This document shows positions 1 to 7,548 of a stretch of DNA of 64,000 nucleotides, piece after piece. Each line of letters begins with the position of its first letter. Within the stretch, counting starts at the first letter, position 1. Made by a program: the position numbers and the translations under genes. The DNA is from Luteibacter anthropi (lineage in GTDB: Bacteria; Pseudomonadota; Gammaproteobacteria; Xanthomonadales; Rhodanobacteraceae). Under the pieces are notes generated by a model. It saw nothing but the letters and a program-made list of their open reading frames with translations, was not told the origin of the DNA and did no database searches. The stretch is from positions 434,001 through 498,000 of the forward strand of contig NZ_JAARLZ010000001.1 of the NCBI RefSeq assembly GCF_011759365.1, read 5' to 3'.

Positions 1-2
1 CG

Positions 3-506
3 CTGTGGATCTGCGTCGTGGCCGTCGGTGTCGCCTTCCTGGTATCGGCCCTGGTGTTTCGTCCGAAACGCGGCGTGGCCGCGTTGCTGGGTGGCATTGC
101 ACTGGCCTGGATCGTCTGGCCGCTGGGCAGCTATCCGTTGCTCGATGCCAACCAGTCGACCCGTGGCCTCATGACGACAGCCGACGAGGTGATCGGCCCG
201 GACGGCCAGCTTGGCCTGGTGTCCTGGCGCGAAGAAAACCTCCTGCAGGCCCGTCGCCCGGTGGCTGAATTCGGCTTCTCGCGCGATGCGGTGTATCAGT
301 TGCAGGACGCTCGTCAGTGGCAGGCCGCCGATCCCGTGCATCGCTGGCTGCTGGTCAACGACGAGGCGATCGACCGTTGCGCGATCCGCGAGAAAACCCG
401 CCATATCGGCGCGGCCAACCGCATGAGCTTCTCGCTGGTACCGGCCGATGCGTGGATTCCCGGCTGCGCGTCGTCGATGGAAACCCGCATTCCCCCAACC
501 CAGTAA
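3..506 (+). CDS. C-terminal part of a membrane glycosyltransferase (ArnT/PMT-like), 5' end outside window
   Basis: The frame is open from the first base of the window, so this is the 3' part of a longer gene. The visible residues start in hydrophobic membrane segments (the stretch containing VSALVF and then GGIALAWIVWPLG) and end in a soluble domain of about 115 residues with Cys residues near the C-terminus. A multi-membrane enzyme with a C-terminal periplasmic domain fits the dolichyl-phosphate-mannose/ArnT glycosyltransferase superfamily, which transfers sugars from polyprenyl-phosphate donors on the periplasmic face. The catalytic N-terminal loop is not in the window, so the family assignment rests on architecture and general resemblance only. 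The gene is followed directly by a hairpin (about 520-545) and the tandem repeat region. Confidence 0.5.
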   Translation: MWICVVAVGVAFLVSALVFRPKRGVAALLGGIALAWIVWPLGSYPLLDANQSTRGLMTTADEVIGPDGQLGLVSWREENLLQARRPVAEFGFSRDAVYQLQDARQWQAADPVHRWLLVNDEAIDRCAIREKTRHIGAANRMSFSLVPADAWIPGCASSMETRIPPTQ

Positions 507-573
507 ACCGCAACCCACCGTCGTTCCTGTTTTTGTAGGAACGATGGTAGGTGAAGTTACGGTACCCGCCCAC

Positions 574-1400
574 GAAGCCGTCGTTCCAGCGAAAGCTGGA
601 ACCTAGCGCGATGCAGTCGGTTGTCGCGATGAAGCCCCCTACGCCAGAGCCGATGCAGCGCCCTCGTTGTGCTGGTAAACCGAGGCGCTGGGTTCCTGTT
701 TTCACAGGAACGACGAGTAGGGAGGTGGCTGTAATCCCACCCGAAGCCGACGGGCGGGGGGACGACGACCCCACCCGAAGCCGTCGTTCCAGCGAAAGCT
801 GGAACCTAGCGCGGTGCAGTCGGTTGTCGCGATGAAGCCCCCTACGCCAGAGCCGATGCAGCGCCGTCGCTGTGCTGGTAAACCGGGGCGCTGGGTTCCT
901 GTTTTCACAGGAACGACGGGTAGGGAGGTGGCGGTGAACCCGCCCGAAGCCGACGGGCGGGGGTGACGACGACCCCACCCGAAGCCGACGGGGGGGGTAC
1001 GACGACCCAGCCCGAAGCCGTCGTTCCAGCGAAAGCTGGAACCCAGCGCGGTGCAGTCGGTTGTCGCGATGAAGCCCCCTACGCCAGAGCCGATGCAGCG
1101 CCCTCGCCCTGCTGGTAAACCGGGGCGCTGGGTTCCTGTTTTCACAGGAACGACGGGTAGGGAGGTGGCGGTGAACCCACCCGAAGCCGACGGGCGGGGG
1201 TGACGGCGACCCAACCCGAAGCCGACGGGCGGAGGGACGACGACCCAACCCGAAGCCGTCGTTCCAGCGAAAGCTGGAACCCAGCGCGGTGCAGTCGGTT
1301 GTCGCGATGAAGCCTCCTACGCCAGAGCCGATGCAGCGCCCTCGCCCTGCTGGTAAACCGGGGCGCTGGGTTCCTGTTTTCACAGGAACGACAGGTAGGG
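574..1400. repeat. Four tandem copies of a hairpin-bearing repeat unit (about 204-238 bp period)
   Basis: Near-identical units begin at about 574, 778, 1014 and 1252, giving periods of 204, 236 and 238 bp. Each unit holds a perfect 8-bp stem with a GAAA loop (GTTCCAGCGAAAGCTGGAAC) at its start and, about 115 bp later, a second perfect stem GTTCCTGT/ACAGGAAC with a TTTC loop, joined by a conserved segment. The linkers between units are variable runs of CCCGAAGCCGACGGGCGG type. A degenerate hairpin at about 521-544 precedes the array and a diverged single copy lies at about 18872. The unit ends resemble dispersed hairpin elements such as neisserial dRS3, but that is analogy only. The long open frames across the array arise from the repeat being free of stops. 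Confidence 0.85.
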
Positions 1401-1457
1401 AAGGTATCGACAACCCCGCCCGAAGCGGTCGGGTAGGGGCGGTGGCGGTGGCGGCGA

Positions 1458-2087
1458 CTACTTCGGCGCTTCGGCCTTCGTCCGTTTCAGCATCCGCTCG
1501 TACTTCTTCTTCGTGCGCGACGCATTGTGCGAGCGGCTCATCGAGCAATGCGGAATCAGGTTCTTCTCCCCGAACCCGTCGATCATCACCAGCCGCGCAC
1601 CACCACGAGAATCCTCGCCGTACACCACGTTCCAGGCATGCAGGTCCGCCGCGATGACATCATGCGACAACAGCCGCGCGTAGAACTCCTCCAGCGCAGC
1701 CTGCGTGCGATCGGTAAACCCTTCCGCCTGGACCCAGGCATGCAGGGTAGGCGCCAGGGACCCGTCGGGCGAGCGCACCTTCTCCACGATCTGCCCCAGC
1801 CCGATGTCGGTCATCTCGATGCCGACCACCCGGGCCACCGGCGAAGTGGCATAGTCGCCCTTGTAGATGCTGGTGACGTATTCGCGAAACTCGCGCACGA
1901 AGTCCTTGTACGGACCTGCGCGGCCCAGCCGGCGTATCCACGGGCCGTTGTCCCAGCGCTCCTTGATGGAGGCCGTGGAGATGACCTTGATCAGCAGGTC
2001 GGGGTCGTCAGGGTGCTGGTAAACCTCGCGCACATGTCCCGTGGCGATCGGCTTGGCCTGGGCCAGTCTGAACATCGTCGTCCTCAT
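1458..2087 (-). CDS. yrbL: YrbL family protein (PhoP regulatory network kinase-like)
   Basis: 209 residues. The order of motifs matches the YrbL family, a small protein-kinase-like fold: a start with GHVREVYQHPDDPDLLIKV (Gly-rich loop and Lys), a catalytic-loop-like ADLHAWNV with the His-x-x-Asn pattern at about 145-153, and MIDGFGEKNLIP in the position of the DFG segment. In enterobacteria yrbL is a PhoP target; its substrate is unknown. The C-terminus is basic (RTKKKYERMLKRTK). The gene is transcribed towards the tandem repeat array and is divergent from the LTA-synthase-like gene. The start codon used is the ATG encoding MRTTMF; the second Met at residue 5 is also possible. Confidence 0.8.
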   Translation of the reverse strand: MRTTMFRLAQAKPIATGHVREVYQHPDDPDLLIKVISTASIKERWDNGPWIRRLGRAGPYKDFVREFREYVTSIYKGDYATSPVARVVGIEMTDIGLGQIVEKVRSPDGSLAPTLHAWVQAEGFTDRTQAALEEFYARLLSHDVIAADLHAWNVVYGEDSRGGARLVMIDGFGEKNLIPHCSMSRSHNASRTKKKYERMLKRTKAEAPK

Positions 2088-2193
2088 GCGGCGGCCGAAA
2101 GGCTGCCGTAAGTCAATCGTGGAAGCGTTATATTGTCACAACCCGTGACATCACCGTACGGCAAGCCCGCCGTACCCAGCCGGACCCACCCAA

Positions 2194-4092
2194 GTGCGCA
2201 AGCTTACATGGCGATTCATTGTCGCCACCCTCGTCTTCCTGACACTGTCCCGCCTGGGACTGTCTTTCTGGCAGTGGCAGCGCGTTCATGACTCGGGCGG
2301 CCTGTGGCCCGTGCTGTCCGGCGGCTGGCGCATCGACCTGTCGCTGATCGCGATGGTCGTGGCGCTGCCCGCCCTGCTTTCCCCCTGGCTCGGCCACCGC
2401 CAGTGGCCCACCCGCATCACCGCCTGGTGGTATCGCGTGTGGTGGGTGCTGTTCGCACTGCTGGAAGTCTCCACGCCGCAGTTCATCGTCGAATACGACA
2501 CGCGTCCCAACCGTCTCTACTTCGAATACCTCACCAGCCCGCATGAAGTCGCGGCCATGCTCTGGCACGGCTACAAGCTGTCGGTGGGCGCGGGCCTGAT
2601 CGCCCTGGTACTGATCGCCTGGATCGGTTTCCGCCTGCTGCCCACCCGCAAGCCCGACCGCCGGTCGGTGCGTGGCTGGGTGCGTCCGGTGGCGACGGTG
2701 ATCGGTTTCGCGGTGCTCTTCCTCGCCGCGCGCGGCACCTTGCAGCATCGTCCGCTCAATGCGTCGCAGGTGGCCTTCACCAACGATGCCATGGTGAACA
2801 CGCTGCCGTTGAACTCGCTGTACAACGTGCTGAACGCGGCGATTGCACTAGGCAACGAGCGCTCGGCTTCGGCCGTGTACGGACGAATGGACGACGCCGA
2901 GATGCAATCCCTCGTGCGCCAGGCCGCCGGTCTCGATGGCTCGCCGCTCGACCCGCAGTATCCGAGCCTGCACAAGCAGGAGGCCACGCGCCAGGGCGAC
3001 AAGCCGCTGAACCTCGTGATCATCCTGGAAGAAAGCCTCGGTGCGCAGTTCGTGGGCAGCCTGGGCGGCGACGGCTACACGCCCGAACTGGACAAGCTCT
3101 CCAACGAAGGCTGGTGGCTCACCCGCACCTACGCTACCGGCACGCGTTCCGCACGCGGCCTTGAAGCGGTGACCACGGGCTTCATGCCCACGCCGGCCGA
3201 GGCAGTGCTGAAGCTGCCCCGCAGCCAGCGCGACTTCTTCACGCTGGGTGCCCTGCTCGACACCTTCGGTTATCACACCCGCTTCCTCTACGGCGGCGAA
3301 GCGCACTTCGACAACATGCGCTCGTTCTTCTTCGGCAACGGCTTCAACGAAGTGGTCGATAGCGCCAACTTCGAAACGAAGCCTTCGTTCGTTGGGTCGT
3401 GGGGTGCGTCCGACGAAGACATGTTCAACGAGCTGCACCAGCGCCTGCTCGACGATGGCGAAAAGCCCACGCTCACCGTGGCCTTCTCGGTCTCCAATCA
3501 CACGCCGTGGGAATACCCGGCAGGTCGCATCAAGGCCGAAGGCGAGCCGGCAAGCAACGCGAACGCCGTGCGCTACGCCGACTGGTCCATCGGCCGTTTC
3601 TTCGAGCGCGCCAAGCAGTCGCCGTACTGGAACCACACCGTGTTCCTGATCGTGGCCGACCACGATGCACGCGTGTTCGGTGCCAGCCTCGTGCCGGTGC
3701 GTCACTTCCACATTCCCGCGCTGATCCTCGGCGCCGGCGTGCCGGTGAAGAAAGACGACCACATCGTCAGCCAGATCGACCTCGCACCGACCCTGCTCTC
3801 GCTGATCGGCATCAGCAGCGAACATCCGATGCTCGGCGCGGATCTCACCAAGCGCTATCCCGACCGCGCCATCATGCAGTACGGCGACAACTACGGTTAC
3901 CTGAAGGACGACACTCTCGTGGTGTTGCGCCCCAACCAGCCGGCCACGCAATACCATTACCTGGTCGATGGCGAGAAACTGGAGCCGCAGCCGGTGGACC
4001 CGCAGTTGGAGAAGGTCGTGCTGGCGCACGCCCTGTGGCCCAGCTGGGCCTACAGCAAGCAGCGCTACCGCCTGCCCGAAAAGACAAAATAA
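2194..4092 (+). CDS. LTA synthase family sulfatase / phosphoglycerol transferase-like membrane protein
   Basis: 632 residues starting at GTG. About four or five membrane segments fill the first 190 residues, followed by a periplasmic alkaline-phosphatase-fold domain. The domain begins LVIILEESLG (metal-binding Glu) and contains TGTRSARGLEA, in which Thr317 is the candidate catalytic nucleophile of the LtaS/MdoB group, and VADHDARVFG near residue 490 with the Asp/His metal ligands. In Gram-negatives such proteins move phosphoglycerol or phosphoethanolamine onto glucans or lipids; the acceptor here cannot be read from sequence. Length matches the family. It is followed within 5 bases by a REP hairpin that may act as its transcript end. 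Confidence 0.85.
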   Translation: MRKLTWRFIVATLVFLTLSRLGLSFWQWQRVHDSGGLWPVLSGGWRIDLSLIAMVVALPALLSPWLGHRQWPTRITAWWYRVWWVLFALLEVSTPQFIVEYDTRPNRLYFEYLTSPHEVAAMLWHGYKLSVGAGLIALVLIAWIGFRLLPTRKPDRRSVRGWVRPVATVIGFAVLFLAARGTLQHRPLNASQVAFTNDAMVNTLPLNSLYNVLNAAIALGNERSASAVYGRMDDAEMQSLVRQAAGLDGSPLDPQYPSLHKQEATRQGDKPLNLVIILEESLGAQFVGSLGGDGYTPELDKLSNEGWWLTRTYATGTRSARGLEAVTTGFMPTPAEAVLKLPRSQRDFFTLGALLDTFGYHTRFLYGGEAHFDNMRSFFFGNGFNEVVDSANFETKPSFVGSWGASDEDMFNELHQRLLDDGEKPTLTVAFSVSNHTPWEYPAGRIKAEGEPASNANAVRYADWSIGRFFERAKQSPYWNHTVFLIVADHDARVFGASLVPVRHFHIPALILGAGVPVKKDDHIVSQIDLAPTLLSLIGISSEHPMLGADLTKRYPDRAIMQYGDNYGYLKDDTLVVLRPNQPATQYHYLVDGEKLEPQPVDPQLEKVVLAHALWPSWAYSKQRYRLPEKTK

Positions 4093-4096
4093 CCCC

Positions 4097-4166
4097 TGTA
4101 GGAGCGCGCCTTGCGCGCGACCGGACTATCGCCAAAACCCGGTCGCGCGCAAGGCGCGCTCCTACA
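4097..4166. repeat. REP pair (inverted GTAGGAGCGCGCC element)
   Basis: Two facing copies of a REP-like sequence, TGTAGGAGCGCGCCTTGCGC and its complement, are separated by about 16 bases and can fold into one long hairpin; each arm also has its own internal GCGCGCC/GGCGCGC-type stem. The same element recurs at 17147, 17547, 17716, 18985 and 19147. No RAYT (REP-associated transposase) gene is in the window. Confidence 0.9.
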
Positions 4167-4300
4167 ACGTAATCGGGACAGCGACCGAAGGTGCGGGAGC
4201 CGATCGCATCGGCGATCAACCCCGCGGTCCGCTTCACGCAGTGCGCCCCGCGAAACCATCACCTGCCTTCCGGCCTATTGAACCCGGCAGCCCGCCTGTA

Positions 4301-4323
4301 GTGTACTACTTGAACTAGTACAC
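4301..4323. promoter_or_regulatory. Operator palindrome for the YtrA-type GntR regulator
   Basis: A perfect 8-bp inverted repeat, GTGTACTA, 7-bp spacer, TAGTACAC, lies 13 bases before the start codon of the GntR gene. YtrA-subfamily repressors typically bind such GT-rich palindromes just upstream of their own ABC transporter operons, so autoregulation is the natural inference. Confidence 0.75.
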
Positions 4324-4336
4324 ATGGTTCACCATC

Positions 4337-4744
4337 ATGGCCCGTACCCAGGCACTTCCCATCCAGATCACCACTGGCGATCCGCGCCCTATCGGCCGGC
4401 AGATCATCGATGCCGTGCGCATGCGCATCGCTACCGGCGCCCTGCGTCCGGGCGCACAACTGCCCAGCGTGCGCGGCCTGGCACAGCAATTGACGATCAA
4501 CCCGAACACCGTCGCCAAGGCCTATGCCGAGCTGACGGCCGAAGGCTGGCTCGAATCGCGCCAGGGGCTGGGGCTCTACGTCGCCGAACCGCGTCAGCGC
4601 CTGAGTTCGGCCGAGCGCGACCGGCGCATGGACGAGGCCATCCAGTCCTTCGTGCATGAGGTGATCGCGCTGGATTACCCGCCAGAACGTGCGATGGCGC
4701 GGCTCGACAAGGCATTGGCGATCCTGGACAGGAAGACGGCCTGA
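4337..4744 (+). CDS. GntR family transcriptional regulator, YtrA subfamily
   Basis: 135 residues: an N-terminal winged helix-turn-helix of about 75 residues (PIGRQIIDAVRMRIATGALRP, then LPSVRGLAQQL and NPNTVAKAYAEL, the hallmark GntR recognition helix) and a short helical tail of about 50 residues instead of a large effector-binding domain. This is the YtrA architecture, whose members control adjacent ABC transporter genes, often in response to cell-envelope antibiotics. A palindromic operator sits immediately upstream and the ATPase gene starts 19 bases downstream, so it is the first gene of the operon. Confidence 0.92.
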   Translation: MARTQALPIQITTGDPRPIGRQIIDAVRMRIATGALRPGAQLPSVRGLAQQLTINPNTVAKAYAELTAEGWLESRQGLGLYVAEPRQRLSSAERDRRMDEAIQSFVHEVIALDYPPERAMARLDKALAILDRKTA

Positions 4745-4763
4745 GCGCCGCGGGGGAGGGGAT

Positions 4764-5672
4764 ATGAACGACGATCCGGTGATCCGCACCATCGGGCTGT
4801 GCAAGCGCTATGCGGGCAAGATGGCGATTGACCATCTCGATCTGGAGATCGGACGCGGCAGTATCCATGCCATCGTCGGCGCGAACGGTGCCGGCAAGTC
4901 CACGCTGTTCCGCATCCTGCTGGGCTTTCTCCCGGCCAGCTCGGGGGAGGCCTTCATCCTGGGTCGCGACTGTCGTTCACTCACGCCGCATGATCGCGAG
5001 CGCATCGGTTTCGTCAACGAAGAACACACGCTTCCGGGATGGATGAGCGTGGATGCGGTGACGGCGATGCAACGTCGCCAGTATCGCCACTGGCACCAGG
5101 AGACCTTCGACGAGACGATCGGCCATTACAACGTGGTGCGCACGCAAAAGGTGTCGCAACTCTCGCGCGGCGAACGTGCCGGTTTCAACCTGGCACTGAC
5201 GCTGGCGCAACAGCCTGAACTGCTGGTCTTCGACGAGCCGACCCTGGGCCTCGACGTGGTCGCCAAGCGGGCCTTCCTGGAAACCCTGCTTTATTCGAAC
5301 GCCACGCGTGATTGTACGGTGGTCTACTGCTCGCACCAGATGGAAGAGATCGAACGGGTCGCAGACAACCTCATCATCATGGAGCGTGGTGCGCTGAGGA
5401 ACATGTCGCCGCCGGATGATTTCCGTGCACGCGTGATGCACTGGGTTGCCGACATTCCCTTCCGTGGCCCGGATGCCCGTCTCGTTCCCGGCCTGCTCGA
5501 AGTGCAACGCATCGATGGCCTGTATCACTACCTTGTGCTGGACCAGGGGGAAGGCTTCGCAGGATTCCTGCACGCCTGTGGGGCTCGTGATATCCATCAC
5601 CTGCCCGTCAGCCTGGATCGCGCGGTGAACGGCTTTCTCGCCAAACACCACGCCGTGCCGCGTGCGGCCTGA
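4764..5672 (+). CDS. ABC transporter ATP-binding protein
   Basis: 302 residues. Walker A is GANGAGKST (about 38-46), the signature segment is the slightly unusual LSRGERAGFNLAL (usually LSGGQ), Walker B is LLVFDEP, and the H-loop is in VYCSHQ. The start is the ATG behind GGGGAGGGG. The C-terminal 80 residues extend past the nucleotide-binding domain, as in exporters of the YtrB/BcrA type. It pairs with the membrane protein encoded 16 bases downstream and is controlled by the GntR regulator upstream. The exported substrate is unknown. Confidence 0.92.
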   Translation: MNDDPVIRTIGLCKRYAGKMAIDHLDLEIGRGSIHAIVGANGAGKSTLFRILLGFLPASSGEAFILGRDCRSLTPHDRERIGFVNEEHTLPGWMSVDAVTAMQRRQYRHWHQETFDETIGHYNVVRTQKVSQLSRGERAGFNLALTLAQQPELLVFDEPTLGLDVVAKRAFLETLLYSNATRDCTVVYCSHQMEEIERVADNLIIMERGALRNMSPPDDFRARVMHWVADIPFRGPDARLVPGLLEVQRIDGLYHYLVLDQGEGFAGFLHACGARDIHHLPVSLDRAVNGFLAKHHAVPRAA

Positions 5673-5688
5673 CGCGAGGACCGAAACG

Positions 5689-7530
5689 ATGCCTGACATC
5701 ATCCGCGCCGAATGGCTCCGCTATCGCCTCTGGGTACTGCTGTATGCACTAGCGCACTTGCTCGCGCTTGCGTTCCTGAATCGTCTTACCGATCTCGGCC
5801 AGCAGCCGGTCAATGTGCGCCGCGTCTTTGCAGCAGGTTATGTGGTTACCGGCCTGTTGCTTGGCCTGCACCAGATGGGCACCTGGAGGCGTCCCAACCA
5901 GTGGCTCAACCTGCTGCATCGCCCGATGGCACCCTGGCGCATCGGACTGGGGTTGTTCATCGCCGGTTGCCTCGGCCTGCTCGTGGCGATCATGCTGCCT
6001 CTGCTACTTGCCGTTGCATGGCAGGCTTATGGGACGGCACGCGTCGTCGACCTGCGCCATGTACTGATCCCGTTGGCCGCGTTCCTGGTAGCCATGTGTG
6101 CCTACTTCGCAGGAGCGTACGGCCTGCTTGCCGACCGACGGTACGCAGCGTCGGGGCTGGTGCTGATCCTGTGGATCATGGTTGCGAAGGCGTCCGGTCC
6201 GGCGGCGATCCTTTTGCAGCTCATCGCCAGCGGTTACACCTTTGCCCTTGCGATGCTCGCCTTCAGACCGGACCTGGGTTCACCGCCACGTTCCCTGCCT
6301 GCCATGGTCCTGGTCGCGATTCCGGTACAGACAGGTATATACGTGCTGATCCTGCTGGGCGGTTTCATTGCCGAAATGGGCTGGATCATGTCAGGTACGC
6401 ATCCCGGCAACATGGTGACGCCGCCGAAGGGTGGCTTTACCGAGGCCATGCGCATGAGCCCGCGTGATCGCATGCTCGCGGGCCTTGAAGATGTGTCGCT
6501 GCCCGATGCACCGTTATGGCGCGAGCAGGTGGCGCTTTCGGAAGTCCACGTCATCGAGCGACCGGCGGGTGCGCCTGCGCTACGCAATGAGATGAGCAAC
6601 AGCGCACCCATGGCGTTCGAGGATCACGATGCGCGTATCCAATGGACGTTCAGCCACCGGCATATGCGTTACCAAGGGGTCGATATGGCGACCGGGCTTC
6701 AGGCCGGCATCCTCGGCGCAGGCGAAGACAATGCGGCCTTTCCAGCCCTTGCCACACCTCTGGGCGATATGCCCGGATTGTCCAGAGGCGATGTCATCCT
6801 GGCGGCGGGACCGACGCTCTATCGATACGTGGCGGCGGTAAAACGTATCCTGCCTTTGCTGACGCTTCCCTCCGGCGAACGTATCGTGCGCATGACGCCG
6901 ATCGGTGGCAGCGTTGCCGTGTTGAGTGATCGGGCGGTCTACCTCTACGACGGTCGCTACCTGGCCGATGGCGATCATGCGATGCATCCGCGGCAGCGAG
7001 TCGCCATTCCCGGTCATGCGGGCGATCTTTCCGCCATCGGGCTGGTGGAACTGGTTGACGGCTATCTGGTCTCTTTCACTTTCGCCGCACAGGCCTATGA
7101 CATGGTGGGCGTGCCGCCTTACCTGACCGTCCTTCGCGTCAACGATCAGGGCATGGTGACTCCGGTTGCCACCCGTGCACTGGGTGAGGACTATCCGGCG
7201 ATCTACCGTTATCGCGCGTGGTGGCCTTCGCCGGTCATCCACGCGTTGCGCCTGTGGGCGGTGGGGTTCCTCGCGCCGGTCGATGACATGGACAGTCACG
7301 ATACGCCACCCGTCCCCGCGCCCATTCGCACACTGGCATGGGCGCTCATGGGAATCAGCCTCCTGTGGGGTGCATGGCTGGCCCGGCGGCGCGAGCTGTC
7401 GACTCCCGCACGGCTGACATGGACGCTGGCCTGTGGGCTGATCGGCCTGCCGGCCGTCGCAAGCTTGTGGCTCATTCTGCCGGCCCCCGGGCCGGTACCT
7501 CGCCTGGAGCATCTTCCCCACCACGCCTGA
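5689..7530 (+). CDS. ABC-2-like permease with a large extramembrane domain
   Basis: 613 residues from the ATG behind GCGAGGA. Six or seven hydrophobic segments occupy residues 10 to about 240, then about 310 residues of soluble sequence, then two membrane helices (APIRTLAWALMGISLLWGAWLA and LACGLIGLPAVASLWLIL). The N-terminal part fits the membrane partner of the preceding ATPase. The soluble insert contains repeated hydrophobic strand patterns such as GERIVRMTPIGGSVAVLSD, suggestive of a beta-propeller or other beta-rich domain; this is inference. No known catalytic motif is visible. It lies between the ATPase and an S9 peptidase, which suggests a shared function. Confidence 0.7.
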   Translation: MPDIIRAEWLRYRLWVLLYALAHLLALAFLNRLTDLGQQPVNVRRVFAAGYVVTGLLLGLHQMGTWRRPNQWLNLLHRPMAPWRIGLGLFIAGCLGLLVAIMLPLLLAVAWQAYGTARVVDLRHVLIPLAAFLVAMCAYFAGAYGLLADRRYAASGLVLILWIMVAKASGPAAILLQLIASGYTFALAMLAFRPDLGSPPRSLPAMVLVAIPVQTGIYVLILLGGFIAEMGWIMSGTHPGNMVTPPKGGFTEAMRMSPRDRMLAGLEDVSLPDAPLWREQVALSEVHVIERPAGAPALRNEMSNSAPMAFEDHDARIQWTFSHRHMRYQGVDMATGLQAGILGAGEDNAAFPALATPLGDMPGLSRGDVILAAGPTLYRYVAAVKRILPLLTLPSGERIVRMTPIGGSVAVLSDRAVYLYDGRYLADGDHAMHPRQRVAIPGHAGDLSAIGLVELVDGYLVSFTFAAQAYDMVGVPPYLTVLRVNDQGMVTPVATRALGEDYPAIYRYRAWWPSPVIHALRLWAVGFLAPVDDMDSHDTPPVPAPIRTLAWALMGISLLWGAWLARRRELSTPARLTWTLACGLIGLPAVASLWLILPAPGPVPRLEHLPHHA

Positions 7531-7548
7531 CTCCGATCCGGAGGTTTC

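Noticed and set aside
574-1400. Possible CRISPR array
   Set aside because: Repeat units are about 204-238 bp with no short direct repeat plus unique-spacer arrangement.
355-1548. A 397-residue minus-strand open frame in the tandem repeat
   Set aside because: It consists of translated repeat units with internal near-identical blocks and GC-skew artefacts, with no family resemblance.
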